Notes: a model not told the origin generated them from the sequence alone. A stretch of 33,351 bases of DNA from Candidatus Saccharibacteria bacterium RIFCSPHIGHO2_12_FULL_47_17 (GCA_001790575.1 MGCV01000015.1:1-33351), one strand, 5' to 3'. Shown: positions 23,110-29,811, counted from the stretch's first letter. Translations and numbers: made by a program.

Positions 23110-23436
23110 TACAAAAAAAAGGGAAAGGTAGTAGCCGGTTTGGGTCTTTGCCGAGACCCGAGTAGATATTGTTCTTAAGTTCGGACATGGCTACCTAGTC
23201 AGAGCAGATCGGGTCCGGGCATCAGCCAGAAACAGATGAAGTTAGGTTGAGCGAAAACCGAATCAAGCCGAAACCCAGTCCTAAGCCTCCGATAAAAAAA
23301 GCGAAGGGCCGCTTGCGTCGTTTCGGCGCGGTTTGAGACAACCTAATTTCAATTTGCTTTTTCTGGCGCGTCCGGTGGTTTTGGTTACTTTTGCCATCAA
23401 AAGTAATAAGAATAGCTTTAGTTCTTTGGAAAAGAA
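23110..23436 (-). other. 337-bp structured gap downstream of ftsH; possible small RNA or terminators
   Basis: On the minus strand, two hairpins follow the ftsH stop: AGTTCTTT/AAAGAACT, and TTACTTTTG/CAAAAGTAA around ATGG. Next comes a weak terminator AAGCG/CGCTT plus T7 (23294-23314). An inverted pair GAAGTTAGGTTG (23238-23249) and CAACCTAATTTC (23339-23350) encloses it. Further on, GGTAGCC (rc 23189-23195) pairs with GGCTACTACC (rc 23127-23136) around a 6-bp hairpin GGGTCT/AGACCC, followed by T8 (23113-23120). This last unit could be a terminator or the 3' end of a small RNA. I see no supported gene. Confidence 0.35.
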
Positions 23437-25305
23437 CTAGTAGAGAGCTGCCTCTTTGGGCATAACCGAGCCCTCAAGGACTTTGATGACCTCTTCAGCT
23501 TCCAGCGTCTCTTTGGCTAGCAGCTCGTTTTTCAACTCTTCAAGTTTCTTCATATTGCTCTTCAAAACTATTCGGGCTCGCTGGCCGGCTTCCTTAATAA
23601 AGCCCTCTACCTCATCATCAATCAGCTTGGCCGTGTCATCGGAATATTCGCGCTGGTGGACCAGCCGTTCGATCATCATGCCTTCATCGACATGAAAAAC
23701 TTGGTCGCGCAGCGCTTTACCCATGCCCTGATTAACCACCATGTCGCGGGCCAATTCAGCGGCTTTTTGCAGATCGTTTCCAGCCCCTGTTGTCACCCTG
23801 TCCGGTCCGTAAACCAGCTCCTCGGCTATCCGACCACCCAGCATTCGAGCCAGCACATCCTTAAATTCGATAATGCTGTGATAACTCTTGTCTTCGGGTG
23901 GAATAAACCAAGTCACGCCGCCGGTGGGGCCGCGCTGGATAATTGTTACTTTATGGACCATGTCGCTGTCTGGCAGCACATGGCCAACCACGGCGTGGCC
24001 AGCCTCGTGATAAGCGGTCAGTTGCTTTTCTTTCTCACTCAAAATCTTGCTTTTGCGCTCCGGGCCGATGGCCACCTTCTCAAAAGCCGCCACTACATCA
24101 CCGTTTTCAATAACTTTGCGGTTTTGGCGAGCGGCGACAATGGCTGCCTCGTTGGCGATATTAGCCAGATCGGCACCAGATGAGCCGGCGGATTTGGCAG
24201 CCAAAGCTTCCAGATCGACATCTTTACCAACTGGTTTATCTTTAAAATGTGTCTCTAAAATGGCCCGCCGGTCCTTGCGGTCTGGCAGATCGATGGTGAC
24301 TTTGCGGTCAAAGCGGCCGGGGCGTAGTAGCGCCGGATCGAGCACGTCGGACCGGTTAGTGGCCGCCAGTACAATAATGTTCACACCCTGTTCAAAGCCA
24401 TCCATTTCCACCAGAATCTGATTCAAAGTCTGCTCGCGCTCATCATGACCGCCGCCCATGCCAGAGCCGCGGCGACGGCCAACAGCGTCGATCTCATCTA
24501 TAAAAATGATGCACGGCGAGTTCTTTTTAGCCTTATTAAACAGATCGCGCACCCGGCTGGCGCCAACTCCTACGAACATTTCAACGAATTCCGAACCACT
24601 GATGCTAAAGAAAGGCACATTGGCTTCGCCAGCTACCGCCCGGGCCAGCAAAGTCTTACCAGTTCCCGGCGCGCCAACCAACAGCACACCTTTGGGAATT
24701 TTGGCCCCTACCCCCTCAAACTTCTTGGGGTATTTCAAAAATTCGACTACTTCCTCAAGATCCTGTTTAGCTTCAAGGGTGCCAGCCACATCCTTAAACG
24801 TCACCTTACCCTTCTCTGTACCATAAAGCCGGGCCCGGCTTTTGCCAAAACTCAAGGCCTGCTGACCTTGGCCTTGGGCACTTCTAAACATAAAAATCAA
24901 GATCAAGGCGATAAAAATCACCGGTATGACATTGACCGCCAGGGTTGACCAAAAGCTGTTACCACCACCGCCTGGTTTATTTGACAGTTCTACTTTATTT
25001 TGCTGCAAGCCCTGCTCAAAAATGCTCGATCCAGCCTCCTTAAAAGCTTTTTCTGTCGGCTTGGTTTGGTTTTGGCGGGTTATCTGCAGTTCTTCGCCTT
25101 TAATGGTTATGGATTTGATCTTACCAGTATTGGCATCAGATATAGCTTGCGAAAAAGGTACTTCCTTTAGTTGAGTCGGTTGTCGAAAAGCGGCAAAAAA
25201 GATCATACCAAACAGAATCAACAGGGCAATAAAACCGATGTTCCTAAAACGGCTCCGTCTGTCAGGTCCACCGCCCGGGCCGACCTTAAACTGCTTTCCA
25301 TCCAT
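23437..25305 (-). CDS. ftsH: ATP-dependent zinc metalloprotease FtsH
   Basis: Membrane-bound AAA+ protease that degrades misfolded membrane and regulatory proteins. The 622 residues contain membrane helix 1 (about 23-41), an extracytoplasmic domain, and helix 2 (about 123-143). The AAA module has Walker A GAPGTGKT near 210-217, Walker [11 protein letters not shown] near 263-272 and the second region of homology [20 protein letters not shown]. The zinc protease motif HEAGH is at 433-437. The C-terminal helical part is complete. The ATG at 25305 is immediately preceded by a leader hairpin that hides the Shine-Dalgarno region, a layout shared with the gene at 10340. tilS lies upstream on the same strand. 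Confidence 0.97.
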   Translation of the reverse strand: MDGKQFKVGPGGGPDRRSRFRNIGFIALLILFGMIFFAAFRQPTQLKEVPFSQAISDANTGKIKSITIKGEELQITRQNQTKPTEKAFKEAGSSIFEQGLQQNKVELSNKPGGGGNSFWSTLAVNVIPVIFIALILIFMFRSAQGQGQQALSFGKSRARLYGTEKGKVTFKDVAGTLEAKQDLEEVVEFLKYPKKFEGVGAKIPKGVLLVGAPGTGKTLLARAVAGEANVPFFSISGSEFVEMFVGVGASRVRDLFNKAKKNSPCIIFIDEIDAVGRRRGSGMGGGHDEREQTLNQILVEMDGFEQGVNIIVLAATNRSDVLDPALLRPGRFDRKVTIDLPDRKDRRAILETHFKDKPVGKDVDLEALAAKSAGSSGADLANIANEAAIVAARQNRKVIENGDVVAAFEKVAIGPERKSKILSEKEKQLTAYHEAGHAVVGHVLPDSDMVHKVTIIQRGPTGGVTWFIPPEDKSYHSIIEFKDVLARMLGGRIAEELVYGPDRVTTGAGNDLQKAAELARDMVVNQGMGKALRDQVFHVDEGMMIERLVHQREYSDDTAKLIDDEVEGFIKEAGQRARIVLKSNMKKLEELKNELLAKETLEAEEVIKVLEGSVMPKEAALY

Positions 25306-25411
25306 CCCGTTAGAACCTCACCCTTGATATACAATAATCATCTATCGTTGGCAGCCCCAAGTAGCTCCCACGTAAAACAAACTTGAAAGTTTCAGGCTGA
25401 GGTCTAACGGG
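25306..25411 (-). promoter_or_regulatory. ftsH leader hairpin that pairs the ribosome site (copy D)
   Basis: On the sense strand CCCGTTAGACCTCA (25411-25398) pairs with TGAGGTTCTAACGGG (25320-25306, one bulged T), and the ATG follows at once. The GAGG ribosome site is inside the stem. A small AAACTTTCAAGTTT hairpin lies near the 5' arm. The arms match copy C at 10235-10337 while the loops differ. It could act as a thermosensor-like or autoregulatory switch for ftsH; this is inference. Confidence 0.6.
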
Positions 25412-25449
25412 ATCCATACTCAAGCTATTATAACAGGCTAATTTAACTG

Positions 25450-26376
25450 TTAAGCAAAGCCGGCGTAATCCTTTTCCAGCTTGATTTTGCTAGTACCTTT
25501 TACAGATGCCGTTGTGCCCGGCTTACCGGTCTTAATAAAAACCGCTACCCGGCTTACGCTATGACTATCAATTTGAGCAATGCCATGTTGTCTTAGCCAA
25601 TAAACAACTAACTCCTGAGTTACCTCTGTTGGCAAAAGAGCAAATTTGGATCGTTCAATTCGGCCGTCTTTAACTATTAATTGAGAAAGCGTCGCAATTT
25701 GGCTATCCACGACAATATTAATTTTTGCGACATTATCGATATTTTTCAGTATTTTCCCTCTTTGGTGAACCGTCATCTTCGGAATAATTCTAAGCCTCAA
25801 GTAGTTACGCAGGATTTTTGTATCGAGGTTGCTGGGATCTTCGCGCCACTTAAGTTTATGCTCGTGAGCGTAGTTCAAGACTTCTTTCTTAGCAATTTTT
25901 AAGAGAGGTCGAATGATCCGAATATTGGAAGCGATAGCGCTCAAACCCTTACGTTTAGTGCCACGGATAATGTTCAGAAGCGCCGTTTCAATCAGATCGT
26001 CCTGATGATGGGCAGTAATAATAGCTTTGGCCTTATGTTGTTGACGTACAGCTTCCAGGAACTGATAACGAGCCTTGCGGGCTGCGTCTTCACTAGCACT
26101 GGGGCCTAAATGGCCGTGGCCGACTTCAAAAGACAGGCCGTATTTTTTGGCTGTAACTCTAACCAATTTTTCATCCTCATCTGAATCATTCCTAATGCCA
26201 TGGTCAAAGTGAGCCACCACAAGCTGTAAGTCCCTAGCTGAAAGCTCAATGCCGCTGCTTTTGGCTTTTAGCTCTTGGCTCTTAGCTTGCTTGACCAAAA
26301 GGTCAAGCAGAACCATCGAGTCCACTCCGCCAGAAACTGCTAAAATATACTTCCCTTGAGGAATATTCACTTTCAT
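25450..26376 (-). CDS. tilS: tRNA(Ile)-lysidine synthetase TilS (short form)
   Basis: Modifies C34 of the CAU-anticodon tRNA-Ile2 to lysidine, changing it from Met to Ile decoding. The PP-loop SGGVDS is at residues 15-20. Other matches are VVAHFDHGIRNDSDEDE, AHHQDDLIETALLNIIRGT, IRPLL and WREDPSN. At 308 residues it lacks much of the C-terminal TilS domain of longer homologues. Residues about 30-49 (KQAKSQELKAKSSGIELSAR) sit where most TilS proteins have a short turn. Their DNA is a degenerate AGCTAAAAGCCAAAAGC-type repeat, apparently a repeat insertion that stayed in frame. The matching tRNA is at 29812-29887. Confidence 0.9.
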   Translation of the reverse strand: MKVNIPQGKYILAVSGGVDSMVLLDLLVKQAKSQELKAKSSGIELSARDLQLVVAHFDHGIRNDSDEDEKLVRVTAKKYGLSFEVGHGHLGPSASEDAARKARYQFLEAVRQQHKAKAIITAHHQDDLIETALLNIIRGTKRKGLSAIASNIRIIRPLLKIAKKEVLNYAHEHKLKWREDPSNLDTKILRNYLRLRIIPKMTVHQRGKILKNIDNVAKINIVVDSQIATLSQLIVKDGRIERSKFALLPTEVTQELVVYWLRQHGIAQIDSHSVSRVAVFIKTGKPGTTASVKGTSKIKLEKDYAGFA

Positions 26377-26407
26377 CGCTTATAATCTTATCAGGTATAG
26401 CTTTTTA

Positions 26408-26451
26408 CAATTTTACAAAAACACGCATTGCTGCAGGTTTTTGTAAAATTG
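26408..26451. repeat. 15-bp perfect inverted repeat upstream of tilS
   Basis: CAATTTTACAAAAAC (26408-26422) and GTTTTTGTAAAATTG (26437-26451) pair perfectly around a 14-nt loop containing CTGCAG. It lies 32 bp upstream of the tilS ATG and before tRNA-Met. It may be a bidirectional regulatory hairpin. It is not followed by a clean T-run. Confidence 0.6.
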
Positions 26452-26531
26452 AGAGGAGCAACATAGCGCTAAGCCGAAGCTTTTGGCTGACTTAGACAAA
26501 ACGAGGGAGGCAGGCGCGTAAGTTGCGACGA

Positions 26532-26608
26532 GGCAGCGTAGCTCAGATGGTTAGAGCGCGGGACTCATAAGCCCGAGGTCACAGGTTCGATCCCTGTCGC
26601 TGCTACCA
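26532..26608 (+). tRNA. tRNA-Met (CAU), elongator type
   Basis: 77 nt with encoded CCA. Acceptor GGCAGCG/CGCTGCT (G1.U72 wobble), D-stem GCTC/GAGC with GG in the loop, anticodon loop CTCATAA, T-arm ACAGG-TTCGATC-CCTGT. The G-rich start and CGCTGCTACCA end resemble elongator tRNA-Met of Gram-positive bacteria. The anticodon stem has an A31/G39 mismatch. An Ile2 identity is less likely than for the tRNA at 29812. Confidence 0.9.
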
Positions 26609-26621
26609 AATTCTGAATTTT

Positions 26622-26702
26622 CTAATCTTCAGCTTCTAGTATTTCGTCGACCGCTAACACCTGCGGGTCTTCCGTCGTTGCCACCTCATAGATAATGTCC
26701 AT
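26622..26702 (-). CDS. possible 26-aa small protein
   Basis: Reads MDIIYEVATTEDPQVLAVDE then ILEAED and a stop. AAAGGAG lies 6 nt before the ATG (26702), a good ribosome site. The frame stays open upstream to a TTG near 26777, giving up to 51 residues, but that start overlaps a -10-like sequence and has no ribosome site. It is acidic with no recognised family. Support is only the ribosome site, so it is tentative. Confidence 0.3.
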   Translation of the reverse strand: MDIIYEVATTEDPQVLAVDEILEAED

Positions 26703-26888
26703 TAGTTGCTCCTTTGGCCGCAAAAATTTCGTCAGAAACTTCGGTGGCCTATTTTTTGTTTTACGAACCTGCGCCAATCATAAGCATTTATGACCGTCAA
26801 CGCAAGAACTTTTATGTTGTAATTAAGGCAGCTTTATGCTTAACTGGCTGCGTTAGGATCTTATCTGTTCTTGTAGAGAGAACGTTCG

Positions 26889-26949
26889 AGGTACGGCCCA
26901 AACCGAACCGATCGAGTTCGACCAACCAAGACTGTAAGGGGTCGTACCT
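26889..26949 (+). promoter_or_regulatory. structured 5' leader of the RRM gene
   Basis: AGGTACGGCCC pairs with GGGGTCGTACCT over 11 bp (one G.T) just upstream of the ribosome site. It encloses a smaller CGAAC/GTTCG hairpin. Further upstream GCAGC/GCTGC forms another stem (about 26827-26852). A folded leader before an RNA-binding protein gene suggests autoregulation or cold response, by analogy only. The gap 26703-26979 holds no other supported gene. Confidence 0.45.
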
Positions 26950-26979
26950 ACAAATTTTAAGTAAAGGAATCGAAAATCA

Positions 26980-27234
26980 ATGTACAAACTATTTATCGGT
27001 GGATTACCATTTTCCACCACCGATGACGAGCTAAAAGAAGCCTTTGCCGCCCACGGCACAGTTGCTTCAGCCGTTGTCATCCGCGACCGCGATAGCGGCC
27101 GGTCCAAAGGCTTTGGTTTCGTCGAGTACGAAAGCGACGAAGAAGGCAAAGCCGCCGAGGCTGCCATGAATGGCAAGGACTTAGGTGGACGCAGTATTAG
27201 CGTTGCCCAAGCCCGCCCTCGCGAAGAACGCTAA
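26980..27234 (+). CDS. RRM-type RNA-binding protein
   Basis: An 84-residue protein made of one RNA recognition motif plus a short basic tail. RNP2 is LFIGGL (residues 4-9) and RNP1 is KGFGFVEY (43-50), with the aromatic residues that stack on RNA bases. The helices ELKEAFAAHG and EEGKAAEAAMNGKDL complete the fold. Bacterial single-RRM proteins of this size (cyanobacterial Rbp type) bind U-rich RNA and are often cold-induced. Its partners here are unknown. AAAGGA lies about 11 nt before the ATG, and a strong terminator follows. Confidence 0.93.
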   Translation: MYKLFIGGLPFSTTDDELKEAFAAHGTVASAVVIRDRDSGRSKGFGFVEYESDEEGKAAEAAMNGKDLGGRSISVAQARPREER

Positions 27235-27254
27235 ATTTAAGCCGACTTCAAAAG

Positions 27255-27283
27255 AAAAAGCGCCCAAACTTTGGGCGCTTTTT
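27255..27283 (+). terminator. intrinsic terminator of the RRM gene
   Basis: A 13-bp stem AAAAAGCGCCCAA (27255-27267) with TTGGGCGCTTTTT (27271-27283), loop ACT. The flanking A- and T-tracts make it bidirectional. Confidence 0.93.
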
Positions 27284-27315
27284 CATGGTAGCGGGGACAG
27301 GATTTGCCCATCGTA
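27280..27315 (-). repeat. inverted partial copy of the initiator tRNA 3' end
   Basis: The reverse complement of 27280-27296 is CCCCGCTACCATGAAAA, identical over 17 nt to 27499-27515, the end of the initiator tRNA and its downstream bases. The adjoining 27298-27315 is the inverse of 27645-27662 (TACGATGGGCAAATCCTG). It looks like a tRNA 3'-end remnant. Confidence 0.65.
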
Positions 27316-27339
27316 GCAAGCAAAAAGCAAAACTACAGA

Positions 27340-27368
27340 TTGACATTTCCTGCTTAACAGATTAGAAT
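27340..27368 (+). promoter_or_regulatory. promoter of the initiator tRNA
   Basis: Perfect -35 TTGACA (27340-27345), 17-bp spacer, -10 TAGAAT (27363-27368). The 5' flank of the tRNA then folds (CCCC...GGGG and GCGCC/GGCGC hairpins at about 27391-27433). Confidence 0.8.
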
Positions 27369-27434
27369 AATTAGTCGGTCAAATTAATCGCCCCTCGACT
27401 TTGCTCGGGGTGGCTCGCGCCTATCGGCGCTCGC

Positions 27435-27509
27435 CGCGGGGTGGAGCAGTAGTAGCTCGCGTGGCTCATAACCACGAGGTCGGTGGTGCAAATCCACCCC
27501 CCGCTACCA
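27435..27509 (+). tRNA. initiator tRNA-fMet (CAU), atypical loops
   Basis: 75 nt with encoded CCA. Initiator features: unpaired C1 (C1 x U72), the A11-U24 D-stem pair, anticodon loop CTCATAA with G30-C40 and G31-C39. Odd features: the third stem pair 29-41 is U-A rather than G-C. The D-loop is only AGTAGTA, lacking the G18-G19 dinucleotide. The T-loop is TGCAAAT, so position 55 is G instead of U. Both partners of the usual G18-U55 contact are therefore changed. The same GCAAATCC text recurs in the nearby copies, arguing against a read error. Confidence 0.88.
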
Positions 27510-27511
27510 TG

Positions 27512-27542
27512 AAAATCGACTCACATTTGTGGGTCGTTTTTC
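27512..27542 (+). terminator. terminator of the initiator tRNA
   Basis: Stem CGACTCAC (27517-27524) with GTGGGTCG (27529-27536), one T.G pair, loop ATTT, with A-tract and TTTTT flanks. Confidence 0.85.
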
Positions 27543-27553
27543 GTGCATACGAA

Positions 27554-27602
27554 GGTGGATTTGCACCGGTAGGCATGAACAGCCGGTGGCTGTTCATGTT
27601 TT
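27554..27602. repeat. inverted T-arm copy followed by an 11-bp hairpin
   Basis: GGTGGATTTGCACC (27554-27567) is the exact inverse of the tRNA T-arm at 27485-27498. Just after it CATGAACAGCC (27574-27584) and GGCTGTTCATG (27588-27598) form a perfect 11-bp hairpin with loop GGT, then TTTT. The hairpin could be a second terminator. Confidence 0.6.
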
Positions 27603-27644
27603 CCTTGCTTGGCCACTTGAGAAGGTTTATCTTCGAAAGTACAT

Positions 27645-27662
27645 TACGATGGGCAAATCCTG
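27645..27662 (+). repeat. right member of an 18-bp inverted repeat around the initiator tRNA
   Basis: TACGATGGGCAAATCCTG is the perfect inverse of 27298-27315. With the adjoining CCCC/GGGG the match is about 22 bp with one extra base. The two frame a 365-bp segment containing the initiator tRNA gene. The span 27543-27728 holds only these repeats and hairpins. Confidence 0.65.
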
Positions 27663-27728
27663 CCCCACAGCTTAAAAGCCCCTAGTATGCTAGAGATTAT
27701 GTGGTGAGTTTATAATAGTCCTATAACG

Positions 27729-28547
27729 ATGGCTGAAACCAATACTCATATAATTTCCATAGTTTTATTAAAGAAATTTGGCGATAAGCATAAACAAATA
27801 GTTGTTTCAGATAAGGATAAAGGAATTACATACCTTGAGCGGGTAAAAGATATTGCATTCGCTGAGCATACTAAACTTATAGAAGAAGCGGAGCGTAAAT
27901 GGCATCAGACTGAAACGCATGTAATATCTGCTTACAAGAAGTTGAGAGAGGGTAAATTACTCGAAAGTCCATTTCATACAGACGTTATTAAAAATTTAAT
28001 AGCAGTTCATTACGTAAGATGTTTCCCGTTTTATGCTATAAAACACCGATTCGAAGAAGAGATGTTCCATAAGATAAACCTCAATGTTATAAAAAAACTT
28101 GGGAGACCACTAACCATTGAAGAAAAAGAATGGGGAGCAGGAGAATGGCTACAGAAAGTCGAGGAGACTACTCCCAAAATTTTTATTTCTACTTTCGAAA
28201 AGGTATTTGATCTGGTATCTAGGACAGGGCTAGAAGTAGGGGTGGCGCCAGATGGAGCTGAATTTCTAATTGGCGACACTCCGGTAGTAACAATCGGTGA
28301 AAAGGGAAAGATGGGTATTATGCAAGGGGTTACAATTGATATTGCTTCGGGTGTAGGGATGCCATTAAGTCCTCAACATATGGTTGCTCTCAAAAAAGAT
28401 GCCAAAGAAACTCGATATACGACATTAAACGTCAGACAAGTAAATGCGGCTAATGAAAAACAAGTGAGGCAAGCGCTTAGATTTTATTGCTATAAACCGG
28501 CGGGTATTAATGATAAAACAAATGTAAGTTCAAATGTTGAGCGATAG
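27729..28547 (+). CDS. DUF4238-like protein, A/T-rich, next to the tRNA
   Basis: A 272-residue soluble protein. Its layout recalls DUF4238: an N-terminal HIISIVLLKKFGDKHKQIVVSDKDKG, then VKDIAFAEHTKLIEEAERKWHQTE, a helical middle (TDVIKNLIAVHYVRCFPFYAIKHRFEEEM), and a late EFLIGDTPVVTIG with GMPLSPQHMVALKK. DUF4238 function is not established; members are often in accessory or defence-type regions. Its base composition is clearly more A/T-rich than neighbouring genes. It also sits beside a repeat-rich tRNA site, so recent acquisition is likely. TATAAT ends 12 nt before the ATG. Family match is by pattern only. Confidence 0.6.
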   Translation: MAETNTHIISIVLLKKFGDKHKQIVVSDKDKGITYLERVKDIAFAEHTKLIEEAERKWHQTETHVISAYKKLREGKLLESPFHTDVIKNLIAVHYVRCFPFYAIKHRFEEEMFHKINLNVIKKLGRPLTIEEKEWGAGEWLQKVEETTPKIFISTFEKVFDLVSRTGLEVGVAPDGAEFLIGDTPVVTIGEKGKMGIMQGVTIDIASGVGMPLSPQHMVALKKDAKETRYTTLNVRQVNAANEKQVRQALRFYCYKPAGINDKTNVSSNVER

Positions 28548-28564
28548 AGTGAACCAACAGATTG

Positions 28565-28903
28565 TCAAAGTCGGTTTATCTTATGTATCGTCCAGGCTGT
28601 GTCTTCAGTATCTACACAACCAAAATCCTCTGAACACGTAAAATGTAAACTACCGCCATTCGAAAAATACAGCGTACCTTCTGCGGCCCTCCATTCAGCA
28701 CTAAGCTTTGCCCTAAGCGTATAGCATTTATCGGTATTATTGTTACAGGCTTGAACCATAAATGTGCCACCACGGTTACTCCAAAGATAGATAAGTACTA
28801 TTAGGGATATAATCACCATAATGGTGGCTGTTAATACCTTTTTATCGTGCTGAAGTTCAGCAAGTTTTCCCCTTAAAGACTTCGTTTCAGTTGGTTCATC
28901 CAT
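28565..28903 (-). CDS. small bitopic membrane protein with outward cysteines
   Basis: A 112-residue protein with a charged cytoplasmic N-terminus (MDEPTETKSLRGKLAELQHDKK) and one membrane helix (about 24-42, LTATIMVIISLIVLIYLW). The outward domain of about 65 residues has four cysteines (QACNNNTDKCYTL, HFTCSEDFGCVDTE) that probably form two disulfides. I recognise no family. TATACT (rc 28912-28917) ends 8 nt before the ATG, so the message is probably leaderless. This -10 overlaps the -10 of the divergent ncRNA candidate. Confidence 0.65.
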   Translation of the reverse strand: MDEPTETKSLRGKLAELQHDKKVLTATIMVIISLIVLIYLWSNRGGTFMVQACNNNTDKCYTLRAKLSAEWRAAEGTLYFSNGGSLHFTCSEDFGCVDTEDTAWTIHKINRL

Positions 28904-28919
28904 TGATTATGAGTATAGT
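28891..28919 (+). promoter_or_regulatory. promoter of the ncRNA candidate
   Basis: -35 TTGGTT (28891-28896), 17-bp spacer, -10 TATAGT (28914-28919), predicted start near 28927. It overlaps the first codons and -10 of the divergent small membrane protein, so the two units may exclude or regulate each other. Confidence 0.5.
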
Positions 28920-28926
28920 GCAAAGT

Positions 28927-29073
28927 TCGAGTCAAACTAGGCAGAGTAAGTAAACAGCTTACCGTCTCTAGTTAGAGATAACCATCTGCTTAATTCCTCA
29001 CGGAGTACGTTGCAATTCAAATGAACTTGGGCTACCAAGTTATCAATAGCCTAGTTTGCCTGGACGTTTTTTT
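28927..29073 (+). ncRNA. candidate structured small RNA, about 147 nt
   Basis: The ends CAAACTAGGC (28933-28942) and GCCTAGTTTG (29049-29058) pair perfectly over 10 bp, followed by a T7 run (29067-29073). Inside, GCAGA/TCTGC encloses two hairpins, GTAAG/CTTAC and TCTCTA/TAGAGA. Further on are CTC/GAG and a perfect 7-bp AACTTGG/CCAAGTT with loop GCTA. A promoter precedes it. No coding frame is convincing, and I recognise no known family. Confidence 0.5.
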
Positions 29074-29074
29074 G

Positions 29075-29530
29075 TTAGTCATTAAGGAGTCGACGCCCCA
29101 GGAGGAAGTCGCGCCAGTCGTGCAGGTTTCTGACAATTTTGGAACGATCATCCGGTGGTGCTTGGGCAATAGTTTTGGCGGCTAATTTTTGGTCAATATG
29201 TTTAAGCGCCACTTCTTTGGATATCAACAGAATTTTCTCGCCGGGTGCCGCCAGACCCAAGCTTTGGCGAGCAGCCAGTTCCAAATACTGGTCGGTCTCA
29301 AAATATTTATTCTTGAGCTGTATATTTTCAGTTAGTAGCTTAAGCACTTTATTCTGTTGTTCCAAAACAGCAACTTTTTCTTGAAGCTGATAATTAGTCT
29401 GAATGGTTTTAACTGTGCTCCAGCTGATTGCTAAAACAATAACCGTAAAAATATAAAGTCCGATGTTACGAGGGTCGGTAATTTGCTTTCGAGCTCGAGC
29501 GTTCCAGAAGTTTTTTAGTGTTTGCAGCAT
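29075..29530 (-). CDS. FtsB/DivIC-like septum formation protein
   Basis: A 151-residue bitopic division protein. A basic cytoplasmic segment precedes one membrane helix (about 24-42, IGLYIFTVIVLAISWSTV). A coiled-coil follows (QTNYQLQEKVAVLEQQNKVLKLLTENIQLKNKYF), then the DivIC/FtsB signature with tyrosine-rich entry and LELAARQSLGLAAPGEKILLI. The C-terminal tail of about 45 residues is longer than in E. coli FtsB. It likely bridges early and late divisome proteins. TATAAT ends 6 nt before the ATG with no ribosome site, a clear leaderless arrangement. Confidence 0.8.
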   Translation of the reverse strand: MLQTLKNFWNARARKQITDPRNIGLYIFTVIVLAISWSTVKTIQTNYQLQEKVAVLEQQNKVLKLLTENIQLKNKYFETDQYLELAARQSLGLAAPGEKILLISKEVALKHIDQKLAAKTIAQAPPDDRSKIVRNLHDWRDFLLGRRLLND

Positions 29531-29552
29531 AGCCTAATTATAGCTAAGCGGC

Positions 29553-29792
29553 TTAAATATTTTCGGTGTAAGTGTTGTCCGGCGTGCGGCAAACTCGGGG
29601 ATATGATTCCTGGATAGGGTAGCCAGCCGCAGCACAATCTTCGAAATTCTTAATGTCTGCCTTCTTGGTACTGTCGCTGTTTGTTGAGTAGTTCTGTTGC
29701 TTCTCGTAACCAACGTCATAGCCGATATAATAGCCCGCCCCCAATCCTATCAAGAGACAAATTATGCCTACTGTAATTGTTTTTTGCTTCAT
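29553..29792 (-). CDS. small anchored protein with a two-cysteine C-terminal motif
   Basis: A 79-residue protein with an N-terminal membrane anchor rich in glycine (TVGIICLLIGLGAGYYIGYDVGY) and a short polar linker. The outward motif FEDCAAAGYPIQESYPRVCRTPDNTYTE is a small domain I have seen at the ends of many CPR and other bacterial surface proteins (pattern C-x3-G-x-P-x2-E-S-x-P-x2-C). Its function is unknown; the two Cys likely pair. TAAAAT ends 6 nt before the ATG, again suggesting a leaderless message. Confidence 0.7.
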   Translation of the reverse strand: MKQKTITVGIICLLIGLGAGYYIGYDVGYEKQQNYSTNSDSTKKADIKNFEDCAAAGYPIQESYPRVCRTPDNTYTENI

Positions 29793-29811
29793 ATAACTAT
29801 TTTAGCGATTA

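Noticed and set aside
23281-23397. 38-codon basic frame (MAKVTKTTGRARKSK...) after ftsH
   Set aside because: No ribosome site or promoter; it spans hairpins and a possible terminator, so it is more likely chance.
23656-24948. Plus-strand open frames of 120-175 codons opposite ftsH
   Set aside because: They are antisense shadows of a clear FtsH, with no ribosome sites or family text.
27401-27685. 94-codon frame across the initiator tRNA
   Set aside because: It overlaps a tRNA with promoter and terminator; the protein text is the translated tRNA and its hairpins.
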